DNA from: Syncephalis fuscata
Lineage: Eukaryota > Zoopagomycota > Zoopagomycetes > Zoopagales > Piptocephalidaceae
Assembly (NCBI GenBank): GCA_025786725.1
Contig: JAHLTZ010000046.1
Location: forward strand, 62,001 to 126,000
Reading direction: 5' to 3'
DNA: 64,000 nt
The position numbers and the translations under genes are program-made. Below, piece by piece: positions 1 to 10,527 of the stretch. The notes under the pieces were generated by a model. That model did not search any database. It had not been told where the DNA came from and worked only from the letters and a program-made list of their open reading frames with translations. How positions within the stretch are numbered: position 1 is the first letter of the stretch; each line of letters begins with the position of its first letter.

Positions 1-1
1 C

Positions 2-2441
2 AGTTCACTGACAGTACGCCAACACCACCCCATGCATCATGGATTTAAGCGAACCGAACAGGCAAGAACAACAGCACCAGTGCCATGTCCAACACCATCC
101 GCACCACCAGGTAATTAGCTATTTTGATTATTAGTATATGCATGCCTTTATAGACTATAGCTAACTAACTACTTACTTATCTAACTGTAGCTGTAGCTCC
201 TGTCTATCATCAAGCGTGGTGTGACTTTTGTGATACGATGATTGCTGGTCATCGCTACAAGTGCCAGCAATGTGCCGATTTCGATCTATGCTCCAAGTGT
301 ATTGGCCGAGCCGTGTCTCATAGCACTCGACATACATACACAGTGATTGAGAAGCCAGATACCGATGACCGTAGCCATATTAACAGCAATCCCTATATTC
401 AGTCGACGACAAAAACGACACCTACCACTGCGAGATGTCAAACTAGAACATCAAGCTCTACTTGTCGTAGCCGTTCGTCAAGAAATAACAATTGGACCCA
501 AGCATATACCGACACTGTACGCCATCTTAACGTAGTGTGCGATCACTGCAACTGCCGTATTGTCGGTACTCGTTACAAGGTAATTAAATTGACTATTTAT
601 TAATTAATTAATTAATTAATACTAATTGTTTACGTTATTAGTGTGGCAACTGTCTTGATTTTGATCTGTGCAGCAGCTGTGAAGCATCAAGTACACATCA
701 ACATGACGCTGAACACGTCTTTTTAAAGATCAAACGACCATTGCCATCACCACTAGCCACTAAAACTGCTTTACTGCCATCACTATATGTACGTAAGCCT
801 ATTTCATTATCGTCGTTCATAAATCGTTCTGTGGTCAGGTGTAAGTATTATTATATTTAATATATTATTTAATGATTTATTCATGTTTAATAGACTATCT
901 GGCAATGAGGATCGTTCTGGTACACCAACACCAAGTACTAAGCCAAATCCTTCGGTCATAAATAACAACAACAACAACAACATGCCCACTACTCAGTCTG
1001 AATCAACTGGTGAAAAGACTGAAGAGATTATTTGTGACAGGGATGTATCAGAACGCCAGTCTATGTCTCAGCTACCAGGTAGCTTTGCTTCTTTAAGGTA
1101 TGTATCGTACTATTGCAACAGAATCAATTGACTCATTTTATTACCAGTCGATCGATAGCATCAAGTTTTACCACCATTGGCAGCTCCATTCGCAGCACTG
1201 CATCTTATCATGGCACTTTTATCAACGATGCTAGCACAGAAGATGGCACGGTCATTATGGCTGGAGAGAAATTTATCAAGTCATGGACTGTAGCCAACCA
1301 AGGTGATTCTAGCTGGCCTGAAAATACCCGATTGATCTGTGTAGGCGGTGAATCAATGGGCAGTGTTACTGCTACCACTGTACCATCACTGGCTGCAGGA
1401 CAACAAGCGGTATTAAGTGTTGATTTAGTGGCACCACAACAAATTGGACTGAAGACATCTTACTGGCGACTTGTAGCACCTAATGGTTCACGTTTTGGTG
1501 ACCATTTGTGGTGTGAGATTAGTGTCACCAAGCCCATTGTTACAGAAGAAGCTGAAGCCAGCAAAGAAGAATCAGCTACAACGGAAGAAGTAGCCAAGGA
1601 TGCTACACCGACTGTAGATAGAGTAGAGCCAATTACTCAAGAAAACCATTTATCACACTCAGCTCTACTGGTTATTCCAACATTGTCATTCTCCAATATG
1701 AACACTGATGATGAAGATGCCATGTCTACCACAACGACCTGTTCATCTGATTTGACCAATCGATCTGCCTATGCATCTGAGACAAGCAGTGTGCCATCAG
1801 GTGCCTCTTCTTTACACATGGAGCCAGAGCCATTTAACACCTCGTCGATTACCATCCAAACAGCTCAATGGTCGAATTCGGATATCGAAAGTGATAACTA
1901 CTATCAAGAAGAACAAGACCTGCATCCTATTGTATGGGAATCGGATGACAATCACTCAGAAACAGCTTCAATTGCTAACCAAGAAGAAGAAGTAACTGCT
2001 GAAGCCGAAACAGATAATGAATCTGTATTTGATGACTGTGCCAGTATTTCTACCACCAACGAACCAGTTGAAATAGAAGTAGAACAGCCAATAGATACAG
2101 AAGAAGAGGAAGAGGAGGAGGAAGAGGAGAATAGTATGGCGTCCAAGGTCAGCAAGTATGAAATGTACGAACGTGAAGTGTATGAAATGTATGAAGACAA
2201 CGAAGAAGAAGAACAAGAACAAGAAGAAGATGAAGAAGATGAAGAAAAGGTCAAAGAAGAGACTAAAGAAGATGAAGATAAAGATGAAGAGGTCAAAGAA
2301 GAAACTAAAGATGAAGAAGATGAAGAAGGTGAAGAAGATACGCATACTGATGCTGAATTAGAGTCAATTACATCAGAATCGGCGTTTTCTGAAGACTTTG
2401 AAGTGATCAACAGTGATGTTTGGGATCCACCAACTCTTTAA
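2..2441 (+). CDS. NBR1-like selective autophagy receptor (tandem ZZ fingers, FW domain, acidic tail); 5' end may be partial
   Basis: Five exons fit one frame: 2-110, 191-579, 642-838, 894-1097 and 1148-2441. The first ATG in frame is at 32, but the frame stays open to the window edge, so an upstream N-terminus (PB1 in animal NBR1) cannot be excluded. Exon 2 encodes a ZZ finger (CDFC...CQQC...CSKC). A second ZZ (CDHC...CGNC...CSSC) spans exons 2-3. Exon 5 opens with an FW (Nbr1-like) domain, showing SWTVANQGDSSWP, YWRLVAPNGSRFGDHLW and its conserved tryptophans. The tail is very Glu/Asp-rich (about 2098-2340). It ends in an acidic stretch with a candidate Atg8-interacting motif, F-E-V-I at 2397-2408. 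In known NBR1 proteins ZZ and FW bind cargo and LIRs bind Atg8. The intron 3 donor must be GTGTAA at 839, not the stronger GTAAGT at 841, to keep frame. Domain assignment is firm; function is inferred. Confidence 0.85.
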
Positions 2442-2991
2442 GTAGCAGTGAATTATCATTTTCTTTATTTCATTTTAAATAAACAGTAAAAATCCAATTA
2501 GTTGATTTTTATATTGTGTGCAACATTTTACTTCAATTGTTACTCAAATTATGTGAATAGCTGTTATTTCAAAACAAACTTGTTTATCTATATATAGATT
2601 TATTGGTATCAACACATTTAAAACCAAAAATTATTATTAATTACTTATTAATCAATAAAACGGTCACTGCCTATTATGTGGAGTAACATTGAGCCATTAA
2701 AGCATTTTGATAAGGCCATTAATAACATGCCTATTTCTTTATTGTGGAGAGTAAATCCGAATGTAAACTAGTTTTTAAAAACCAAGGCCAGAATATTCTG
2801 GAATAGCACAAGGTCAGTTAGGCCTACATTTATCCGAATACTTGATTCATACTTATGCATATGTGCGCCACAATTGTTTACTAATATTATACAAATTACA
2901 TATAACAGCGCCTATGTTTATTACTATCTTTTAATGATCGTTTATAGCTTTATGACTCGTCTTTTATTTTTATAGCATTTCTTATTTAACC
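2442..2991. other. Intergenic, AT-rich
   Basis: Spacer between the NBR1-like gene and the first 7TM gene. An AATAAA-like signal lies just after the stop codon (TAAATAAAC near 2476). No other feature is visible. Confidence 0.5.
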
Positions 2992-4001
2992 ATGCCAGCC
3001 ATTGATTATCATAACGATCGAGATACGGCATGGATGAAGCATGCCACGCGTCAGTGGGGTATCTCACTGCATCCAAGTGGCGAAATGAGCATCGACGACT
3101 ACTATATGAAAGTTGTCGATGACATTGAACAAGAACGCAATCATGCTCTAGGTGCATTGAAACATAATATAGTAATAATAATTGCATCGTGCATCTTTGT
3201 ACGCAATTTTATCCTATCCAGCATTGTTATTGCAAGACATAATCGCAGTATACCTGCGTGGTGTTGCTGGCTCGCTTCATGGCCTGGTGTTATATTTACC
3301 GTTTATGCTGTACTGTTAATACTTAGTGCGGGTGTTAACTGTCGCCTTATGATTTGGTCGACTTGGTGCAGTATGCCGTATGCTTATATACTTAATAATA
3401 CTATACTACTGAAGAAAGCCTATTTGATACAGGGTCGACAAAAATGGATACTATACGTTGGCATTCTACTGCTATTTCCACTACCGGCATTTGGCTTTAG
3501 TGTTATATTTCGTTCGTTTATAACTACAAATCCTTCGGGATTCTGTGTGATGCATTTTCCTTCATCTATACCCATAGTTTGGTTTGGATTGACTATTGTT
3601 ATCAATTTGTTTTTTTCTATTATGTTTTGTCATGTTGCTTACAATCAATACCGTACGTTTGGATCGGATGCATGGAAGAGATTGGCCAACGATGGAATAC
3701 AAAATATGTGTTTAATTTCATTATGTAATATTATATGTTGTATTTTTATTATATTTCAAATGGCTGGCAGCTATACCGATACTTTACTCCCATTAAGTTG
3801 GTAAGTAGATAGATGCAAAGATAAATTATATAAATTTAACTAAATGTATTCAGGGCCCTTACTTCAGCATTGGTAGTGAATCATTGCCAAAATTTACGGG
3901 CTACGAAAAAACTTTCTAATCGTCCAAAGACGCGATGCATTGCACATGTATCACAAATTGATACTGTAAAATTTAATGAGTATGAGACGTTGAATAGTTA
4001 A
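2992..4001 (+). CDS. Seven-transmembrane receptor-like protein, family A copy 1
   Basis: Two exons, 2992-3800 and 3854-4001; a phase-2 intron splits the Trp codon at the start of TM7. The product is 318 aa. A hydrophilic N-terminus of about 57 residues (DTAWMKHATRQWGI...) is followed by seven hydrophobic segments at about 58-80, 90-112, 117-145, 152-175, 194-216, 236-257 and 263-282, then a basic tail with NRPKT. A cysteine at the start of TM3 (GVNC) and one between TM4 and TM5 (GFCVMHF) are placed like the class A GPCR disulfide. I do not recognise the family by name. Paralogues lie at 6353 (frameshifted) and 62092. A G-protein-coupled or other sensory receptor role is inference from topology only. 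Confidence 0.8.
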
Positions 4002-4330
4002 TGTTTAGTTTTGTAAAACAATATCTTATTAAATAAAAAACATTTTTGCCTTTATTTTGCACACATAAATATGTTTAAAATTGCTATACTTTACAATTAA
4101 AATAGTAAGGCATTGATAGACTAAATAATATAGCTGCATAATATTTTTTAAGAAATAACTGTTTAATAATACTTGGATATTGGATAAAATGAACATAAAT
4201 GGACATTCAGTATTTACAAAACTTGTATAAAAGTCCATATAGTTACCGGGCTCTTTAGATTGAGCCGATTTATTAGGCAAAGTGATTTAGCATATTGAAC
4301 GTGTTAAGATGACTTGCCAAGTTTGTCCGT

Positions 4331-4771
4331 TTAAATCATTCCCGGTTTAGTTGGTTTACTAGGCTTTCCAGGCTTATTAGACGAAAATGGTTCGCTTAGT
4401 TCACGGTTTTCAGGTGATCTAATAGTTAAGCTGATTTGAGGTGATCCAGAAGGTAATTTGTTGGGTCTGCTATTATTAATGAATAGAGATGGTATATCAA
4501 AATTGGGCATTGGATTAACCATCGAAGAGTTGGTAAATATTTTGTTTCTAGGCATAGAGGAAGTAACGATAAATCCACCTGATGGCTGCATAAATCTTTT
4601 GTTTGTGGTAGACACACTAGATTGAGTGGATGATCCAGCCGAAAGTGCTCGTCTTGCTACGACATTGAAGTCGACCCCACGGCGAATTACCACTGGTTCT
4701 GCATTGGCTATAACTACACTAGCTATGAAGATAGCCGAAACCAGGCAGATGTAGGTACCAAATGATTTCAT
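4331..4771 (-). CDS. Small secreted protein, unknown function
   Basis: A single-exon 146-aa ORF. The N-terminus is a typical signal peptide: MKSF, a hydrophobic core to about residue 22, and likely cleavage after ANA. The mature part is Ser/Pro/Asn-rich with no cysteine. It ends in a short Lys-Pro-Gly tract (NKPGKPSKPTKPG). There are no recognisable domains. It lies convergent to the 7TM gene at 2992. A cell-wall or secreted effector-like role is possible but unsupported; the signal peptide is the only firm feature. Confidence 0.55.
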   Translation of the reverse strand: MKSFGTYICLVSAIFIASVVIANAEPVVIRRGVDFNVVARRALSAGSSTQSSVSTTNKRFMQPSGGFIVTSSMPRNKIFTNSSMVNPMPNFDIPSLFINNSRPNKLPSGSPQISLTIRSPENRELSEPFSSNKPGKPSKPTKPGMI

Positions 4772-6352
4772 CGTTACGATCTTGACAAACTAAATATACA
4801 GTGGACTGAATAATAAACAAATTCTATAATTATAACAAATTTTAGCTGTAAATCTATTATATAATTTGAGACTTGATACCTTATTTACTAATGATTGACA
4901 AGGATTGCGTTAAATAAATCGTGATAGGCTCGGTGTATCGCCACAACATAACAATACTGAATAAACTAAAGCTTTGAGAAAATACAATAAACTTAATTAT
5001 GATGGTGCTTTCGTATTTGGATAAACATTTAAATGGTAAACAATGCTGCAAATATTGATGGAGTAGCATTAAAGAATAGTAATGTGATGTCATATGATTA
5101 CGTTGGAAAATGCTGGACAGGAGCCATAGTTATCATATGACCAGTCATAAATCTACACTAACGTTTTTTGTACATAAAAGACGCTAATCACTGACAATTA
5201 CACAAGAATCGGCTGATTTAAGTCACTTGGTTGATAAACGGCTGGACAGTGCGACGGAGCACGAGACATATAGCATACTCAACATGCAGCTACAACTGTT
5301 AAGGTATTATTGAAAACACTAATAATATGTAACAAGCCGTTTTCTAAATAATATAGCAATACTTGTACATAAAAATGATAGCATTTCATTGAGGTTGTAT
5401 CGACAAGATTTATTGCCCCACAATTACTTTAAACAATGTGGCAATGCGCAATACACAAAAAGTGTGATCAACAGTCACTTGGGCATGCCATTTCGCTTGA
5501 ACACAGGCTAAGCCTTAGTTTTGAAACATGTGATAATGGCTGCGCGTGTATTAATGCAGTCTGCGAATGGGCCTCTATTGTTGTGTTTTGCATAGATGCG
5601 GCACTTGACATTCCAATGGAGCATAAACATCCGTATCATGCGATCAGCTGCACTGCAGTTTCAAATGGTTTTACCCAGCAGCTGATAAACACTTTGATAC
5701 TTTGGACTTTTCACGATGGCTTCACTATACGCTATTCATTGTTGCATTATATTATTCGCTACAATAGTAAATACAAAACTATTTTTAAAACTATATGATG
5801 TTTCTAACAATGGATTATGTGCATGCTGATATTAGTGATTATGTCGCTTGAAGCGCCATTCTAGGTATATCACTCACATGGAAAACTATCCTAAATAGTT
5901 GATTATGACCTTGAGTCTACAATTACGTATCACTTAATGATTATTATTTTAAATATAATTCCTGCCTTTGTGGTGCTAATTAGTATTTTGATTGCAGTAT
6001 CGTGCTAAAAAATGTACACAATAATTACAATAAATGTATTATTTCACAGTTGTAAGTATACAACAAACAATATCTACGACTTCTGGTGTTTCTATGATAT
6101 GTCTCGGTAAGGCCAACCATTTATAAACAGGATTTAAAGCGTGATGCCAGATATTCTCGGCAAAACGTGTAGTTCTGTTAAACCCGAACACGCTGTGACT
6201 ACTGGCTTATCATGCATATCATGCCATCGATACGACTCATGCAGGTTATTCTTGTTACTTATTAATCTCTTTTACTCTATCTTTAATCATTATTGTACAA
6301 ACAGCCTGGCTAAAGTACCATTTATTTTTTATTTATATGTGCAAATTTAAAT
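4772..6352. other. Intergenic, AT-rich, no supported gene
   Basis: About 1.6 kb between the secreted-protein gene and the second 7TM copy. An open frame at 5436-5798 (120 aa, Cys-rich in its first third) has no signal peptide, recognisable motif or paralogue in the window, so I do not call it. Confidence 0.4.
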
Positions 6353-7362
6353 ATGCCACCAATCAACCCAAACGATCCTAAAGAGACCGAGTGGCTAAAG
6401 AATGCCACTTATTTGTGGGGTATTCCGCTTAATCCACGGGGTGAAATGAGCGTAGACGATTTTTATACTGAAGCTGCTGGCAGCTTGGAGCAAGAACGTA
6501 TTACTTAAGAAGTATGTTGGCACAAACGGTATTCCCTACCATGGTGTCATATCTGTTTATACGTAATTTTATCATATCCATAAAGGTGATTACAAAAAAC
6601 TGTCGTAATTTTCCTGCATGGTGCTGTTTTATTGCTTCACTATCGGGTATCATGTTCAGTATAGAAAGTGTTTTGCTGCTGTTCAGTGCTGGCGTCAGCT
6701 GCCGAATGTTAATCTGGTCAGCTTGGTTTGGTATATCCTTTGCACAGTTTTGTAATAGTATGGTACTATTGCAAAAAGCTTATGTTGTCATACTCCAGAA
6801 AAATGGATTTTGTACATTGGTGTTCCACTTATGCTTCCACAGCTCTGCTTTGGAGTTTTGATAATATACCAGTCTTTCATCACTATGGATCCAGTTGGAG
6901 GCTGTGGTATACGCTATCCGTACACTATACCGCTGTACTGGTTTGGTGTTATTATGTCTATCAATCTTCTTTTTTCTATCATCTTCTGTCGTGTTGCCTA
7001 CCGACAGTATTGCAGGTTCGGTTCGGATGCATGGAAACAACTGGCCCACGACGGCATCCAAACCATGTGTCTTGCTACACTTTGCAATATTGGATGCTGT
7101 TTTCTAATAGTATTCCATGTAACGGGAAACTATTCCGATGTTTTATTTACAGTAGATTGGTAAGCATGACTAATACCAAGTTTACACTTTTAGCTAACAT
7201 CCCTTTAGGGCGATTGTATCGACATTATTGGTAAATCATTGTCGAAGTATACGAAAAGTGCAAAATATGTCCAATCGTCCAAAGACTTATTGTATTCTAA
7301 ATATTTCAGAAATTAATACAGCAAGGTTGATAGAGGATAAAATAGTACACAGTGCTATTTAA
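6353..7362 (+). pseudogene. Seven-transmembrane family A copy 2, broken by two single-base frameshifts
   Basis: This is a paralogue of the genes at 2992 and 62092, recognisable from the first residues (MPPINPNDPKETEWLKNAT) to the NRPKT tail. The same phase-2 intron is present (7160-7208), with exon 2 at 7209-7362. The reading frame is lost at about 6501-6508, where a stop follows QERIT and homology resumes one base earlier in frame. It is lost again at about 6799-6803, in a run of five A. Each break is explained by one missing base. All seven TM segments, the GVSC cysteine and the loop cysteine remain. It is either a young pseudogene or an intact gene with two assembly errors; splice sites and the rest of the frame show no decay. 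Confidence 0.75.
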
Positions 7363-7833
7363 TATACATTACGAATTGTTAGCAATTACGACAAGCATTA
7401 TGTATACGAGTTTACAACATAAGGAAACAACAGCACGCATTGGCATTATTTATACAAAATATATCGTATCATCTTTATTTAACGAGCAATAAATAAGCAA
7501 TTAAAAATATAGAGCTATTGGTATATTTGGACATAAGACAAAATGCTCATAGAATTGAAAAGTATCAATTTACATTTAAAATGACTTAATACAATTACTA
7601 AATATATACATCTAAAGCATATTAGACAATAGAGTATTTAGTATAAAGTAGAGAGCAATGATGATCTGACAATTAGTAAAATGATATTTAACTTTTGAAC
7701 ATTATTACCAAATCTAAGTTCAATAGTGCATCACAAAATGTATACATTTTTATTATTTTAATTAGTAAAATATTCATTTTTTCTTGCTTTCTTTATTCAC
7801 ATTCATACAACTTGTTTGTCTATTCTATTCGCA
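7363..7833. promoter_or_regulatory. Intergenic spacer upstream of uL13m
   Basis: AT-rich spacer of about 470 bp between the 7TM copy 2 gene and the mitochondrial ribosomal protein gene. It must hold the promoter of the latter, but no specific element could be identified. Confidence 0.3.
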
Positions 7834-8451
7834 ATGTCGCAAGCTGTAGGCAAAGTAAGTACAATTACAGCTATGTCTGCCATTAAACTTAGCAAGTCGT
7901 GATTTAGACTGCATTAGCGTATGCGCGTGTATGGCATTTGGTAGATGCCAACGAGCGCGTCTTGGGCCGTATGGCGACACGTATTGCTATTACACTAATG
8001 GGAAAGCACAAACCGATCTATGATCCGGCGTGTAAGTAGCGATCGAATAACATTGACGTTAAAGCTAATAGCAATCTATCTATTAATACTTCTAGCTGAC
8101 TGTGGCGATTATGTTGTGGTGATTAATGCGCGTAAAGTGGCCGTGTCGGGTCGTAAAGCTGAACAGAAGCTCTACCGCCATCATAGCGGCTATCCCGGTG
8201 GATTAAAGGAAATACCATATGAACGCATGATGGAAAGAAAGCCTGACGATGTAAGCAAATATCTGTATTTATATAATACATACGCTAATAACTATGTAAA
8301 GATTATTAGAAAGGCTGTGTCGGGCATGTTACCAAAAAATCGACTACGTGATGTTCGTCTCAAGCGTTTATTGATCTTCCCTGATGAAACACATCCATAT
8401 GCTGCTAATATCATTCAAAGATACGATGAGGCTGTTAAAATGACGACATAG
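7834..8451 (+). CDS. MRPL23: Mitochondrial large-subunit ribosomal protein uL13m
   Basis: Exons 7834-7854, 7908-8031, then 8096-8250 and 8302-8451, the last pair separated by a probable 51-bp intron. The protein follows bacterial L13: [64 protein letters not shown] and HPYAAN. The match is to the bacterial/mitochondrial form, not the cytosolic uL13 (Rpl16/L13A), so it belongs to the mitoribosome. The stretch 8251-8301 begins GTAAGC, contains GCTAATAAC and ends AAAG. Removing it joins ERKPDD to [10 protein letters not shown], matching bacterial spacing; it is also in frame, so retention would add 17 residues. A classical presequence is not obvious. Confidence 0.88.
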
Positions 8452-8573
8452 TTAAATCGCATGAAACTTATTACTAGATAAAATAATTATTAAATAGTGC
8501 TGTAACTGTGTTAAAATAATTGAATTAAAGCACAATATCGTATTTATTCATGGCAATGCGATGATTACCGTTA

Positions 8574-10289
8574 TTATTGCTGCCTTTGCTGATAGTAAGC
8601 TTCAGCTTGACTAATGGTGGCCAGATTAGAGCCTAGTTTGTTTAATGTTTCTTGGTATTCAGCGGCTGGATCCGAGTCAAATACAATGCCGCCGCCTGCT
8701 TGTAAATAGGCGACACCATCTTTGAATACCATAGTACGAATGGCAATACACGTATCTAGATCGCCTGAAAAGTTGAAATGGCCCACCGCACCGGCATAGA
8801 CACCTCGGCGTTCACCTTCAAGCTCGGATACCAATTCAATAGCGCGTACTTTGGGTGCACCTGATACAGTACCCGCGGGGAATATACTACGAAAAGCATC
8901 AAATGGCGTTTGATCATCGCGTAATGTGCCGCTAACATTGCTAACAATATGCATAACATGACTGTAGCGTTCAATGTGCATTAGCGAATCAACCTTGACC
9001 GTTTCTGGACGGCAAATCCGATTAACATCGTTACGGCCTAGATCTACTAGCATAACATGCTCTGCTCGTTCTTTCGGATCATTAAGTACATCCTTTTCAA
9101 GTGCCAGATCTTCAGCCTCGTTTTTGCCACGGGGCCGTGTGCCAGCAATAGGGTGTGTATAGACAATTTGATTCTCTACTTTTACGAGCATTTCTGGTGA
9201 TGCACCCACCAATTGAAAGTCATCAAGATCGATATAGAACATATACGGCGATGGATTGACGGTACGTAACTGACGATACACATTAAGTGGGTGTAGTTTA
9301 GTTGGACGGGAAATACGCTGTGATGGCACAGCTTGAATAATGTCACCTAGCTTAATATGCGATTTAAGCTGATTAACAAACCCTTCATAGCCTTCTTTGC
9401 CCACATTGGATGACCAAGCAACATCGTTCTGGCCATCTAAAACTGGTTGAGCCGGTGTAGGTATTTCTGTCGAGGCAAGAACGGCCAATAAACGATTGAT
9501 ACGTGCAATGGCCTTTTCATACTGCCGAGTAATCTCTTCAGGATCATTGGGGCCAGTTGCATTCGACAAACGAACATGTGAAATAAGCTTGACTTGTTGG
9601 AATAAGTGGTCGCATACCACAATAGTGTCACAGAACATTTGGACACTTTCTGGCAATTGAAGTGGATTATTTAATGAACGTTTTGTACGTGGTTCAAAGT
9701 GTTGTACACAATCATAGGCGATAAATCCCACAGCGCCGCCTAATCATTACCCTTAGCGATCCATCTTCACAATGTATATCATACGTATATATGGATCATT
9801 TTACTTACCGGTAAAGGTTGGTAATCCAGCTACAGGTATATACTTTATATCAGATAACTCATCTTCAATAAATGTAAGCGGATCGCCTTTAAGTGCCTCC
9901 TCCGGCCCAGTACGAATAATCTTGTATGGATCTATAGATCAATTAGTATTACTGACTATGCCGTAACTATATCGCTATCATTGCTGTATTTACCGGTGCC
10001 TATAAATGAATAGCGACCGATTTTCTCGCCTCCAGCAACCGATTCTAGTAAAAATGAATGTGGACGGAGCTGTGACACTTTTAAATAAATAGCTACTGGT
10101 GTTAGTAAATCGGCCGGTATTTCTGTATAGATTGGTACAGTATTGCCACGGCCACTTGTAATTGCCTCGGTTACTTCTTCCAACGAAGGCTTCAGCCCGG
10201 TCTATGTCCGTGAAATATTAACAACCACGCTATACTATGACTATTATATAATTTATGGCTACTTTTTTGGCTGGGTATATGGTTGTCAT
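8574..10289 (-). CDS. TRP2: Anthranilate synthase component I
   Basis: Converts chorismate and glutamine-derived ammonia to anthranilate, the first committed step of tryptophan synthesis. Four exons on the minus strand: 10289-10263, 10201-9994, 9931-9809 and 9739-8574. Exon 1 encodes only nine residues starting MTTIYPAKK. The N-terminal domain contains SFLLES (the Trp feedback pocket of this family), then RYSFIGT and [14 protein letters not shown]. The catalytic half shows [49 protein letters not shown] and [21 protein letters not shown]. Length and motif order are as in yeast Trp2. It is convergent with uL13m and divergent from ENP1. The exon 1 donor (GTAGCC) is weak, so that first exon is less certain than the rest. 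Confidence 0.94.
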
Positions 10290-10527
10290 GGCTAGAAAAT
10301 AGCAACAAAGTTTAAAGGTATCCGATGGATAATAGCGATGATGATCATCAATAGAATCGATTCTATTATTAATCTAATCGTCGTGTGAAAATCACTTTTA
10401 TATTGTAACCAGTCAAGCTGGATTCACTCGATAATGTTTTCTTTTTTTTTACTGAAAAAAGTAACGCTATATGCGCTACGCTTTTATTCGGATTGACTTT
10501 TTATTGCTTCGTTTATTCGTTATTGTC

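Noticed and set aside
1952-2410. Antisense Ser-rich ORF opposite the NBR1-like gene
   Set aside because: Shadow of the GAA/GAG-rich acidic tail; no start context or domain.
5436-5798. 120-aa ORF with clustered cysteines
   Set aside because: No signal peptide, motif, splice partner or paralogue; composition like neighbouring intergenic DNA.
7834-8451. Cytosolic uL13 (L13A/Rpl16) identity
   Set aside because: Motifs [18 protein letters not shown] and YHHxGxxGG follow bacterial L13, not the eukaryotic cytosolic protein.
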